Below are positions 1-11,090 of a stretch of DNA of 64,000 nucleotides, in pieces (positions within the stretch are counted from its first letter, which is position 1; each line of letters starts with the position of its first letter). Made by a program: the position numbers and the translations under genes. The stretch is from Sycobia sp. Sy_11 (lineage: Eukaryota; Arthropoda; Insecta; Hymenoptera; Epichrysomallidae): the NCBI GenBank assembly GCA_018907035.1, contig JACCIC010000140.1:1061501-1125500 (forward strand), read 5' to 3'. Under the pieces are notes generated by a model. The model made no database searches and was not told the DNA's origin. It saw only the letters and a program-made list of their open reading frames with translations.

Positions 1-188
1 AGGCGCGCGCGAGGTCGAGTCCCGTAGGATACAACTCAGTGGGCGAGAGTAAGAGAGAGCGAGGTAGAAAGACAAGGAACTAAATAGAGACAGAGAGAGA
101 GATGAAAAAGGCAAGCTGATGGTCTGATCTAAATCCTCAGATATAGATCCGCAGCGCAAAGGCGGCGAAGTGGGCCGAGTCGATATGC

Positions 189-214
<26 letters not shown>
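189..214. repeat. (AT)n microsatellite
   Basis: About 13 uninterrupted AT units, followed by a short GTAT-type decay. Confidence 0.95.
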
Positions 215-222
<8 letters not shown>

Positions 223-365
223 AAACCCTCAGAGGGAAGTAGAAAGCGCGCTCGGTGATCGGCGGCGGGTGGAGGGATGATGGCACTCGAGAAACAATAG
301 CCCCCTAAATACCCAAGAGCGTTTGCTCGATCCGTGCTCGTCTGGCATTGAGAAATATATACACG

Positions 366-366
<1 letters not shown>

Positions 367-413
<47 letters not shown>
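367..413. repeat. (AC)n microsatellite
   Basis: About 23 uninterrupted AC units. Open frames across it on both strands are repeat artefacts. Confidence 0.97.
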
Positions 414-417
<4 letters not shown>

Positions 418-635
418 GCGGCCTGTACATATTATACACCTCTACACGAGCTCCAATACACCCCGCAAATTCGACGGCGCAGCCGGGTGCGAGGAGAAGG
501 AGGAGGGCGAGAAGGGGGAGCGGTGTTCAACAAACGCCGCATAAGAACCACTCATGATCCCGACGCGCGCGTCGGCCTCCGAGTCTTGGTTTCCGCTTAT
601 CGGACGCATTCGTCTCGGCCTCTCGGGGGAGCGGC

Positions 636-636
<1 letters not shown>

Positions 637-674
<38 letters not shown>
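637..674. repeat. (TC)n microsatellite
   Basis: About 19 TC units in a CpG-rich context. Confidence 0.96.
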
Positions 675-677
<3 letters not shown>

Positions 678-940
678 TTCTCCCTTCTGAATCATTACAA
701 TCTGACATTAGATTAGCGATTGTTAATCCACATTCTGACGAAAGGCGTGTGGATGATGCGCGAAGAGAGCTTGCACGCTCTGCCGACGGTGAATAAACGT
801 TTATATTCGACCGCTCGTTGAGAACCCGTGTATCGCCAGCTTTACGAAAATGGATTATAGCGCGCCCTGTCCTTAAATGTCTACCACCATTAGTAGTTTG
901 TCGTCCACCTCCAATGGGTACTCTATGGGCTAATTCCAAA

Positions 941-1741
941 GTTCTCTGAAATTATTGTATTTAAGAAGATAATAGAATGTCTTGGGGCTGATTTTATTTT
1001 TTTTTTCTTGTTTTTTAGAATTTCTTTACTTTTGCCCGTACTGCAGTGTGCATTATTGTGGATAACATCAGTCACGCCACGAACATTAAGAATATAATTT
1101 TAGCGGCTAATAACGTCACTCGGTGATTTCCCCATTGTCAATGTTTCTCTACGGCTTGACAATCTTAAAGCCTTGCATTTTCCTGACTAAGAAAGAGAGC
1201 GGATCTTCCAAATTGCGTCTAAATACGCAGCCTTGAAATAATGAAATACATTGAAATCACTTCATTTCATGTTGAACGGCGTAATTTTATCGTCCTATGT
1301 CTTTCGTTTAATACTTTGCGCGACAAAGCAGCGAGCTGTGCTATTAAAAAAAAAAATTGCATTTTTTTTCTTATCATCTGATTATATCTCCAGCCGGCAA
1401 ACAGATTCTGGAATCAAAATTCCTTTTTTAATTCGTTTTTTATTCGCAGTGCACGTTTTTGGAATCGTTTGCTTAGCCAATTCCGTGCTAATTTTTCTGA
1501 TTCTAAATTAATCATTTGCGCTCGTACGCTGTTTACTTGGGGATCGTGTACAATATCACCTGTAGTTGTATTATTATATAAATTTTTTCCTATTCAATAT
1601 CGTTATTTTTTTAGCTTTTATCTCATGATAAGAACTTGTTTTGGTCATAATCACTATGTATTTTCCGAGTAAATTCTGAAATTTTATGTACCATTAAGGA
1701 CTATAAGTTCTTGAATAATAAATATCGAATCTCAATCTCTC

Positions 1742-1744
<3 letters not shown>
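941..1744. other. AT-rich noncoding stretch
   Basis: AT-rich unique sequence with T-runs and short A-runs. Two short open frames at 1251-1511 and 1469-1672 are rich in F, L and I, as expected from T-rich DNA, and have no splice or family signal. I see nothing else. Confidence 0.55.

Positions 1745-1790
<46 letters not shown>
1745..1790. repeat. (CT)n microsatellite
   Basis: About 19 CT units followed by a CTAT-interrupted tail. Confidence 0.95.
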
Positions 1791-2056
1791 GTATGTCCCG
1801 CCCTCCTCAAGCAGGCGCGCTATCGCGCCTCAGCAGCGCGACCGACGATGTTGACCTGCTTAGGAGGGGTTCGACGAAAAGAGGCGAGCAACAAACGAAT
1901 AGATTACGAGCTCTCCGGGGGACCCGGGAGCTGGTACGGCCCGCGCAACGAGGTCGAGTAACTCCTTCGCGGCCGATACGTCGAGTGACCGCGATTCGAT
2001 ATCGCGCTATGAATGGGAAGAGATGTGGCTTATCTTGCCATTTTCAGCGTCTGTGA

Positions 2057-2059
<3 letters not shown>

Positions 2060-2102
<43 letters not shown>
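2060..2102. repeat. (TA)n microsatellite
   Basis: About 21 uninterrupted TA units. Confidence 0.97.
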
Positions 2103-2105
<3 letters not shown>

Positions 2106-2193
2106 TGTTCCCTTTGATGTTCCCCGCACCGTGGGCGGGCGTGAGAAAATTCTTACCTGATTTGGAAATGGCACACGGCCTTGGGCTTCCTAT

Positions 2194-2195
<2 letters not shown>

Positions 2196-2237
<42 letters not shown>
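2196..2237. repeat. (TA)n microsatellite
   Basis: About 21 TA units with a GATA-interrupted 3' tail. It lies about 95 bases after the preceding TA array. The two arrays could pair with each other, since (TA)n is self-complementary. Confidence 0.97.
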
Positions 2238-2239
<2 letters not shown>

Positions 2240-2269
2240 TATATACATATATACACGCATAAGCTGTGT

Positions 2270-3566
2270 TAGAAATTAGCAAATGAATCCTTCCGATTTT
2301 CATTACAGGCAGAAATTCATCATATAAGATTCTTCCTGGATGAAAAACATGGGGTTCGATTAAACAATAATTGAGTTAATTTTATCATGGCTTTAAATAC
2401 CACGATAATTTTTCAGGCCATTTTTATCGTGTTATTTTCGGTTCTTTACGTTCACAATATTAGGGCTCCCATATAAAATGAAATTTTAACTTTAAGATCG
2501 TGCTCATGGTTAATGCCAATGTTGTGAGTGCATTTCTCCCACGTAACTCTACTACTTTTGTTTTCAAAGTTATTCACTTGTACTGCTTTCATATTGAACA
2601 ATCTATATTGTAATTGCAGGATTTACATGGATATTCGATTGGCAATCGTGGCAAGGGCGTAACTTTACAAAGAGAATATACGTATAAATTAGCTACTGTC
2701 AAAGAAGTATAAATAAATTATCATTTTGTACACTAGAGTGACGGTATTCTTATAGGTGATATATATATATGATCATATCATTATTCATAAATAAAGATTT
2801 TATTGATTTATTAAGAATGTAATTATCAGTACCTTTCAAGATTGAATTACGTATTTTAAGAGCATGTTGGAATATAACGAAAATATAATCAAAAATAATA
2901 AAGCAAAAATGTCAAATTAGGCTGTATTTCTTCTGAGAACAGTAGAATAATGTAAAAAGTAAAACCTAACCGAAAATCAAGAAATTAAAAAAATAACAGA
3001 TATGAATTTTGTTCAGCGACGTGAATTCACTTTTAAATTAATTTTAGCTAATATATTATATTATGAAGACTGTAAGATAGATATAAATATTTATTAATTT
3101 AATTCAGAACAGTCGACATAAGTATAATTTTTAATTGGAATGAATCCATTTTTAGTTTGACGGTGTATAAAAGGTACAGAATTTGTCAATCTAGACTAGT
3201 GAATTTGAGATACTTTGTTTTTGTGTTCTTATGTTTTTTTTATCGTTATCTTATTTAAAAGTAAATTTTATTTCTTTTTTATTACAAATATAAAAGTGTT
3301 CACTAAGATATGTTACATTTAGGTCAATTTACTAGTAAATACGAAATTTTTTGACGAAGCCTCAATGACTTTAATGTCATTTAAAGTATAACATAATCGG
3401 GACTTTTTTTGTATAGTATACAACCGATGAGATACGAGTAACATGAGCGAAGATGTACCAGTGCAGCAGCAAAGTATTTAAAATCGAAATAAGATGCTTA
3501 AAAATCTTTATTGTCCTTTTTGTCCAACACTTATGGCACCGTTGATAATTCCAAAAAGATTAATCA
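2270..3566. other. AT-rich noncoding stretch
   Basis: Strongly AT-rich unique sequence with a short TA run near 2760 and no open frame of note on either strand. Nothing recognisable. Confidence 0.6.
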
Positions 3567-4025
3567 ATGCTTTTACCAGCATTCATCATTAACTCGTCGC
3601 CAGTAACAGTTGCGTTTCGCAATTTCGAAAACCCAACGTCTAAAGCAGCTCGACGATTCTTCTCGCGGGTCCGACTAAACCCGGTCCTAAACTACTTGAC
3701 TAATCGAAGCCCTACGTGTACCCTACTCCGCTACACCTTTGTATTCCTTGCAAAACAACAGATTCGAATGCCATCCCCCCTCCCCCAGCCCCGTCCGCGA
3801 ATCACCGTCCCAGCTACCAGTAGCGCCAATTACTCGGAAATAAAGGAAGCTGCCTCCCTTTTGGGCTTGTCGTGCTTTCGGCCCCGTTCCCGACTGCCCC
3901 GAAACAAAATCCAGACCCGGGCGGAGCTCCCGTCCAACGCTCCGATAGTCGGCGACCTCTGGCGCTCCGCGCGCCCGTCCGTCACGTATTCGGCGATGCG
4001 TTCTTTTGCATCCGACCAGCTTTAA
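3567..4025 (+). other. Unrecognised 152-codon open frame, probably fortuitous
   Basis: An ATG-started frame of 152 codons ends in TAA. It is one of the longer frames here that does not depend on a microsatellite. The translation is basic, rich in R, S and P, and shows no signal peptide, membrane segment or motif I recognise. The frame coincides with the local rise in GC at about 3600-4100, where stops become rare. There is no clear splice acceptor before it or poly(A) signal just after it. I infer a chance frame; the alternative is a small lineage-specific gene. Confidence 0.12.
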
Positions 4026-4029
4026 TGCA

Positions 4030-5030
4030 TTCGAGCGTTAATGGCTTTCTTGTTTATATTAAGCCCCGGCCAACGGGCCGGGCGGGAAATGCATATCTCA
4101 CGTACATCCTCGGCAGAGGTACGATTTCGCGCGACTGACACTCCGCGTGGATTTTTTTCCTTTTAGCGCAGATGCGCCTTTTGCACTAATTGAAAGTCGC
4201 ACGTCGATTTTAACACGGCTGAAAGATCGATAAACAGTCTGTGAAAGATTGCGGCTCGTCTCGTTTATTTTCGTTTCGCGGTCGTTGAATTGCAATGCGT
4301 CGAGATTCGCGTAGGGGCACGTCAGGGGTTTGCTGAATTTGGCCGAAGAAAGCCGCCACAAACTCTAAGGCTCCGAATTAACAAATGAGTAGGCGAAAAA
4401 TGAAATTTTTTACAAATATAACACTTTCTGACGTGAATTGAACAATTCGAAAAATATTATATTTCAGATATATTGTATTTCAAATATTGTTTTTCAAATA
4501 TTGTATTCCTTCCTCATTACTGCTAAATTAAATTTACCTATTTGTAGAATCCAGATAGAGCTATAATACTAACGAAAAAACAATTAATTTTTTTGCCATT
4601 GATTTACAAACTCTTACAATCTAAGAAGGAACTGCTTAAAAAGGAAGTTTGGTTGATGACAATGTTCTTTAGATGTTCTTTGTTAAAAAAAAGACCGAAA
4701 ATCAACGTATTGACATGTACATAACTTGAATTTTCGCATAGAGACAAAGCTAAAATTGTACTATCCGACTTATTCAATATTTATTAAATCAAATTTAATA
4801 TTTATTCATTGAATTTATTATTATTTATTATATTATTATTATTATAGGCTACAATATGATCTTTATTAGAAAAAATTCGTACTTTGACATGCTTAGTCAT
4901 TTTCTCATTTTTATCTATATGTTATTGTCTCATTTCAAAGCTTGATATTTATTTCAAGACTACAATAATCTATCGAACTTTCTATTAACAGTTTCATTAC
5001 TAATTTAAGAACCAACACATACATCAAAGC
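4030..5030. other. Noncoding stretch with degenerate tandem words
   Basis: GC falls off after about 4380. At 4461-4507 a short unit containing CAAATATTGT recurs about three times with drift, which looks like a decayed minisatellite. The remainder is AT-rich unique sequence without a credible gene. Confidence 0.45.
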
Positions 5031-5689
5031 GCTCAATCACGATCGAGGAAAATCCAAAGATGATTATCCCCGCATTTTGCCCGGGCAAAAAATGTCGAGC
5101 CGTCGACGGCAGTGCGATTAAGCCACCGCTAGCGGTACGTAATAATTCGTCGAAAAACGAAAAAAAGGGCCCCGCCACGACATGGACCATCGGTCTCGTG
5201 TCCATTAATTCACCCACCAACGGCACATCGGATACTCTCCTTCCCCCCCCCCCCCGAGCCTTTACACACTGTACTTCCATCCAACGGCCGACTCAATGCC
5301 TCCAGTGGAATAAAAGCGCCACGCGCTGCTGAAAAACTCCGCCGACCATAAATGTATATCTGTCGTCGTAACTCCATCCATCTCGCGCGAGGCGAGCTCT
5401 CGACCCGGCGCGACCGCCGCCTTTTTTCCCCAATTCAATAGCCACGCGCGCCCTCGGGGTTAGAGAGGACATACGGGACGACGTACCGAGGCTCCCGGCA
5501 TAATTCGCGATCCGCAATAAGTAGAAAACGCGCACGAGGCCGGAGGCAGGGGGGAGGGGAGAGGCGCGTCCACGCCGAGCGAATAATAAGGGACGGAAGG
5601 CCGGGACGGCCCGAGTACCCGATAACGCGTACGTGTGTATCTTGATCGATCATCGCTCCGACCGCTCGACGTCGAATGCGCGCTTTTTC

Positions 5690-5768
5690 CTCTCTCTCTC
5701 TCTCTCCTCCCTACACCCCTTTTTCCTCGGTTCGAGGCGGATGAAACATCCATTTGCCGGCTTCGCTT

Positions 5769-5799
<31 letters not shown>
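5690..5799. repeat. (CT)n and (GA)n pair in inverted orientation
   Basis: A short CT array at 5690-5706 and a GA array of about 12 units at 5769-5792, extended by GACA units, are reverse complements separated by about 62 bases. They could pair as a hairpin. Confidence 0.8.
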
Positions 5800-5800
<1 letters not shown>

Positions 5801-5987
5801 GGGGTGGGCGAACACGAGAATCAACTGTTGCGTCGAGCGAAGGGGCTGGCTGCTCGTTAGCTTGTTTTCCTGCTTGCTCTTCATTAGATATGTACATATA
5901 TACGGGGGGTCGCCAAATATGATTGTTATTAAGCGCGTTTACGTGCGTCTTAGCTTACCGGAGATTTTGTTTTCCGTTCCCGCAATC

Positions 5988-6019
5988 GGGAAGGAGGGGG
6001 TGGGGGGCGGGCGGGCGGG
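5988..6019 (+). other. Potential G-quadruplex motif
   Basis: Runs of G5, G6 and three G3 runs are separated by one or two bases. This fits the usual four-run rule for G-quadruplex formation on the plus strand. Confidence 0.7.
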
Positions 6020-6121
6020 AAAAGGAAAGGTACACACAGACAACGCGGGGCTTTTAAAGTTATTTTGATTTTCGTGCGCTTTATTGTCTCTGGCTTTTTG
6101 TCTCTATGCAAGGTTCTCAAG

Positions 6122-6124
<3 letters not shown>

Positions 6125-6202
<78 letters not shown>

Positions 6203-6206
6203 GTAT
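6125..6206. repeat. (AT)n followed by (GTAT)n
   Basis: About 33 AT units pass directly into four GTAT tetranucleotide units at 6190-6206. This is one of the longest arrays in the window. Confidence 0.97.
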
Positions 6207-6798
6207 ACACGCGAACCAGAGCTTTCGAAAAGTAGCGCGCACCAGTGCGCGTCTGAAATTCCATCGCGGAACCCCATCCGCCTCGGCTCTCCGCTAATGT
6301 ACGTACTTCGGCCGCGTAGGTAGTAATAATACTTTGACGATCGAGTTGCGAAGGCGAATTGTACTCGGTTTTCGGCGCGCCGCGCACGAGAACGTCTGAA
6401 ACAACGGAGCAATCGCGTACGTGCGCGGCGTGAACGTAACGCTTTCGTTAAGATAACGCCCCGTCAAAGGCCGAATCGAGCAGCGCGCCCTTATAGCGAT
6501 TCATCGAGTCATCGAGCCCGAACGAACGCCCAGGGATCGTAGCGAGTCGTGTAGCCGGATCGGAAGTAACACCGGCGGGAGAAAGTGGCGGCGTCGGCGG
6601 CGGCGCGCTCAACAGGTGACAACGGATTCTCCACCGCTGTACGGCGGCGCGCGATCGTTTAATTTCGCTCTCAGCGCCCGAGCGAGCGCTGAAAGTTCCG
6701 CGGACCGTTACGTCGAGTTAAATCAATCATTTTTTTCCGGCCCACCGCGGTCACGCACGCGTTGACGCTCCGCTCTGTACGTTTAGGTACTTGTGTAA

Positions 6799-7491
6799 TT
6801 CAATGTCAAGCGCTGCCCATATAACGCTACGTTTCGTAGAAATGTAACGTTGAGATGCTCGGCGTTAATTGACCTTTTGGCTCGGACTCGGGTAAATAAA
6901 TATGCGCTCAGCGTCACTTTTTCAATGGAATTGCAAGTGATAGTTAACGGTTTCTGCGGCGAGGAACTTTCTGATTCTGCAGCGAAGCGTTATTACGTTA
7001 GAAATTTAGAGTTAGAGTACTTTTTCTGGTACAATTGCCGGTCTTCGGTAGAATTTCATTCGGAAGAGCAAGGCAAAGTATCCAATGAGACGGGCCAAAA
7101 TCATCGAATAAAATCCGTTGGATCTAGCCGAGAGTTGAGTTTTTACCAATTAGCCAAGTCGAGGAAGTCCGAGCGGACCTAGACGTCATGGACGACGGGG
7201 GAGCGGCAGAAGAAGAAGATGAAGAAGTAAGAGGAAGTCGGTGATAGGACTTTTTCGGCGGCGTTGGCGGCAACAATTTGCCGGCCTGTGAGGATTGGGG
7301 GTGGACTAAAGCCTAAAAGAGCCGACGGCAGGGGAAATGACGAAGACAAGAAGGGAATCGACGAAGCAGACGTTAAGATCTCGCGATTGTCCGTCGGCCG
7401 GGAAAATCTCGTAGCGAAGAGACGCGGAGAAGCAGAGTCACGGGGACGATCGATGATTGGCGGCGCGATAAGCCGTACGTCCGACGCTTAG
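6799..7491 (+). other. Unusually open purine-rich stretch, possible transcript
   Basis: One frame is open from 6799 to its TAG at 7180-7182, about 127 codons, with an internal ATG at 6925. The same frame reopens after TAA at 7228-7230 and runs to TAG at 7491. The translation is mixed in composition rather than repetitive: acidic and basic residues are interspersed in the second half, and aromatic residues occur near the middle of the first. I recognise no domain. Inside it, ATG at 7188 opens another frame of 13 acidic codons ending exactly at a GTAAGA donor-like site at 7227. It could be transcribed or pseudogenic sequence, or a chance effect of GA-rich composition. Confidence 0.15.
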
Positions 7492-7499
7492 GGGATGCT

Positions 7500-8520
7500 T
7501 CGGTCTGTCTGCGTTTTGCCGTATAAAAACACGGCACTGAACAAGTCGAATCACGATTGCGAGCTGACTCGAGCTCAAAATTTTTGAATTATTAAAAGTT
7601 AATATTGATCGGTCGTACTGATTTGTAGTCAGTCGGCAGAGAATCTATTATATTGCAGATTTCAGAAGTCTGGATAGGTTGGCCACATTGATTAGCTTTT
7701 ACATTGAAATGCAAACGTTGCTCGATCGTAACATTTACATTGTACTAGTTCCATATCATTATATTTATAACAGTTTTAGGTTATTTTTTTTTTAATAAGC
7801 ATAACTCTATTTATCGTATGATATATGTAGCATAATCTGTTCGACAAATGGTGAATATGTAATTCTAGCACGTGACGATAAGAAGAGTGTAATTCAATTA
7901 AGCACCAACGAATTTTATAAAAAAATCGTTTTAAACAGATATTTTCATTTTTATCAAAATGCCATTGATCACTATCATAACGCCATCTAATTATATGATT
8001 ATTTTTATTTTTTCGTATATTATTCTGATGGACAGGTTTCAGTTACTTGAGATCATTACAAAATTTTTTTATTTAATAATTATTACGTTTTATACTTAAA
8101 AATTCTAAAATTCGATAATACCATGTATATATATACACTCGATATTGCAAGATTTCGAGAAGGAATTGTTCAAGTACAGTGTGTTTCTCGAGCACAACAA
8201 AGCCGTCGGTTACATTGCCCTTTTTAAAATATAACATTGTTTTTATTCCGTTTAAATACATTCTTATTGTGAAAATTTTTATCCGCTTTTATCCTCGACA
8301 AGCCAAAATTTTTCATTAACCCAGAAAAAAAGTCACTTACCAGCCTCATAGAAACAGTATATTGATCCACCCCCACAGTACGAATATTCTCTCAACCATA
8401 TCCTTCTCTTTCCAAATCCATTTGCCGCACTAACTGTACATACACAATCATACATATATACTATCACACATAGATATACAAATATATGTAGTATTAGTTT
8501 AGAGAACGATATATAACTAA
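7500..8520. other. AT-rich stretch with one TATA-like site
   Basis: After a TATAAAA at 7522-7528 the sequence is AT-rich with no credible coding frame. Around 8450-8510 there are short TATA/CATA runs. Nothing else is recognisable. Confidence 0.5.
7522..7552 (+). promoter_or_regulatory. Possible TATA-type core promoter
   Basis: TATAAAA at 7522-7528 sits about 30 bases before TCACGA at 7551, which weakly resembles an arthropod initiator (TCA at the start). I see no DPE at the expected +28 position. Nothing coding follows nearby, so this may be chance. Confidence 0.12.
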
Positions 8521-9263
8521 TGCAGCGACTTCCGTATACGTGTTATAATACTAAAGCGCGCACCGTCCATTAGCGCCGCGCCGATATCGATTTTCTTGAC
8601 CCCCCTTCACACACACACACGCACAAGCACACATGGAACATTTAGCGATACACCGCGCGTATCTCGTTTCTTCTTCTTCCCTCGTCGTCTTTTATACATC
8701 TCGCCGAGTATCTACGTGTGATGACAAAAAAAATAGCAGGAAAGACATACGTGTAAAAGCCGAACGGGGGATACGTGCGCACATATGGAAGTCGCTCGCT
8801 ACGACGGCGACGACGACGACGTAATGCCTGTTGCACGGACCGTTTCGCCGAGGTGGAAAACAGTCTCCGGCGCGCGGAATATCCGTCGAAACTCTGTGTA
8901 TATATGTACATAAGTATGCATATGTATATGTGTGTAAATAGATAGATAGAATATATATATGCAGATATAGATAGAATAGAGTGAGCGAGAGAGGGGGAGG
9001 AGAGCAGACGCAGAGCTGTCGGGCGCCTCTTCCTCGCCGCGCGGCTCCCCGTTGCCACTCTGTAGCCTCCGTACACGCGCCAGTTTGCTCTGTCAAATAG
9101 CGCCGGAAGCGAGCAGGCCGGGCGGAGGGCGCGGGGTTCGAACGACCATCCCGCCCCCGAGCCCGCGACCGCGAAACCGGGCCGGATTGGTTGGGCATGA
9201 ATTTCGCGGACGTGACTCGGCGCGTGGACGTGCGGCGCCCCCCGGAGATTGAAGTTACTCCTA

Positions 9264-9290
9264 CCCCCCACCCCCCCCCCGCCCGACCCG
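9264..9290 (-). other. C-run tract (G-quadruplex on minus strand / i-motif)
   Basis: Runs of six, ten, three and three C are separated by one or two bases. It lies about 150 bases before a plus-strand G-tract that could pair with it. Confidence 0.6.
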
Positions 9291-9432
9291 ACCGCCTGAC
9301 CACGCCGTTCTGCCTCCCGTTCGCGGAGCGAGGCGTAGAGGAGGAATGGCGGCGAGGCAGCCTCCTCTCGCCGGGAATTTTGCAAAGATTACTTGCGTCG
9401 GGATCCGAGTCGCGATTGATTAGCTTCGTGGA

Positions 9433-9456
9433 GGGGGTGGGGTGGGGGTTGGGGGG
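9433..9456 (+). other. Strong G-quadruplex motif
   Basis: Four G-runs of length 5, 4, 5 and 6 are separated only by T, T and TT. Loops of one or two bases are the arrangement expected to give the most stable parallel quadruplexes. Confidence 0.8.
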
Positions 9457-9740
9457 AGATCTCCAGCTGTCGGCACGAAGGATATTCGTATATCCGGCTA
9501 ACTATTGGGACAATGGGACCGGGTAATTGGTCCATGTTGCGGGGCTGCACGTTGTACTCGAAATTGGCTTGGCCAATCAAGGAAGACGGGGGGTGGGGGG
9601 GACGGGCTTTTGTAAAAACTACACGCGAGCGTTACGCGCGCGCTATAATCAGGTCGAGAAATACAGTCGCGCGCGAGTTTTGTCGGAGATATGGCACGGG
9701 TAATAATACGTTCGCGCGACGGTGTATTTTATATTTTACG

Positions 9741-10561
9741 CGGCTTTCATTTCATATTCAACGCGACCTTTCTTCTATTATTACAGTATAAAATACGACT
9801 ATTTTCTAGCGCGGTCATCCTGTCGTCAAATCGTAAATAGCGATATACTCCATAGAATTCGCTGAGAGTATCGTCATCTAATGCGGAACAAAGTGTCGTG
9901 TTGTCCTGGGTGAATTTTGTTCGATTGTTTAATTTAGCAGAAAAGTGGTCTGAGAAAATGATAGACTTGCATAATCAAGAAAATAGCTCAAGCAGGTACC
10001 TTAACGTACAAATAATTAAAATATATGATACAATAATTTTGTATTCAATTTTCAATTTGATTAAAATTATTATTAAATTTTAAATAATACGTTCGTATGG
10101 AGTATCGTACTTGTCCTCCTGGATGCTATGTATCTATGTGTCTACTACTACCTATTCAGATTTGTGATTTATTTACCAACGTTATTATGCTTAGGAGAAA
10201 CCGCGTTCACTGGCAAACAGTTCGTTCGTACAACTATTTATACTTTTAAACCTGAACTGTTAACTAATGGTTTTTAATATTATATAGAGTTCTTGTGATT
10301 TATTGATAATTAACGATTAATTATTAATTTATGAACAATTCTTAACGATTGTTACAGTTTTGCCTCGAGAAGGGGATCGAAATATCATAAAGGGAACGAA
10401 AACGTTGGCTTAAAATATAAATAAATTTGCTTTTTGATTATTTTTTTTCCATTATAAAACAGATTACTTACGTAGAAGGACCGATGGAGGTTAGAAATTC
10501 GCACTTACAGCAGGAAAGAATGAAAAGCGCCGAAAGCGACTAGTTAAGCTCGGCGGCGAGC
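9741..10561. other. AT-rich noncoding stretch
   Basis: AT-rich unique sequence. A 61-codon frame at 9898-10083 is rich in I, K, N and L, as expected from AT-rich DNA. No element recognised. Confidence 0.55.
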
Positions 10562-10589
10562 CACACACACACACACACACACACACACA
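10562..10589. repeat. (CA)n microsatellite
   Basis: About 14 CA units. Confidence 0.95.
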
Positions 10590-11090
10590 TGCATGCCGGT
10601 GTCAAAAAGCCCAAGCGGCCACCGGGTCAAAGTGGCTCCTGCTCTGTATTTAGCGTGATCAAAGCAACCGTGTCATTTACAACGAACCGATGAAAACCGC
10701 AGGCGACCAGTTGCCGGGCACCTCTATATATATATACAGACATATACGTATACGTCAGCGCGCGCCTCGGCATATAGCCGACTGCGAGCGACGTACTCGT
10801 GGGCCGCGCGTCGGGACGTACCGCGACGGGACGCTACAGCGTCCATTACGCCGGAGAAAGATCGTAGCCCGCGTCGGTTTGCGGTTACCGCGCGCGAGGC
10901 GCGCTCGACAGATCTTGGTGATGGGCGGTGGGGTGGGGGGGAGATTGGAAGCTCCCCTGATCACGATGTACTGGCAGATTACCGACTGCCACGCACGTGA
11001 TACGATAAGCTTGATGAGCTCGATCCTCGAGATTATCATACTCTATGACGCTGCGCGGTCGGGACGATTTCGTTCGGTTAATTAAACACT
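10590..11090. other. CpG-rich block
   Basis: GC-rich with short TATA and CGCG runs and a G-rich tract at 10921-10943. Frames of 131 (plus) and 94 and 111 (minus) codons overlap in opposite directions and are arginine-rich, which is typical of CpG-rich noncoding DNA. No gene accepted. Confidence 0.45.

Larger units (their letters stand above)
1..940. other. Noncoding, GC-moderate block with microsatellites
   Basis: It holds an AT array, a long AC array and a CT array, listed separately, separated by GC-moderate unique sequence. The frames open here run through the repeats on both strands and translate to CV, HT, IY or SL dipeptide runs, so none is credible as coding. I see no gene. Confidence 0.6.
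5031..6780. other. CpG-rich noncoding block with arrays
   Basis: GC- and CpG-rich DNA contains a short CT array, a GA array, a G-quadruplex motif and a very long TA array, all listed separately. From 6400 to 6720 the sequence is CpG-island-like with GGC runs and a donor-like AACAG/GTGACA at about 6610-6620. Open frames on both strands overlap heavily and include the repeats. A promoter or 5' exon is possible, but nothing identifies one. Confidence 0.4.
8521..9740. other. CpG-rich island
   Basis: High-GC DNA without CpG depletion includes a CGA/ACG run at about 8808-8821, TA/GATA decay at 8897-8985, a C-run and a G-quadruplex motif. The 247- and 203-codon minus-strand frames (8642-9385 and 8692-9303) overlap each other in different frames, pass through the TA-rich segment and translate to R/S/P-rich sequence. 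I therefore do not accept either as a gene. A CpG-island promoter is possible. Confidence 0.4.

Noticed and set aside
1..40. GGTCGAGTCCCG near the window start as a tRNA T-arm
   Set aside because: The word resembles a T-loop, but no acceptor stem, anticodon arm or box A can be placed around it within the visible sequence.
1741..1800. CT array as a splice polypyrimidine tract
   Set aside because: No AG with a credible open frame follows; it is an ordinary microsatellite.
8040..8065. TGAGATCATT as a bantam-type microRNA seed
   Set aside because: The match stops after the first ten bases and there is no complementary arm within hairpin distance.
8642..9385. 247-codon minus-strand open frame, the longest in the window
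   Set aside because: It crosses TA/GATA-type DNA, overlaps a 203-codon frame in another phase on the same strand, and is R/S/G/P-rich as CpG-rich noncoding DNA translates. No motif or splice structure.
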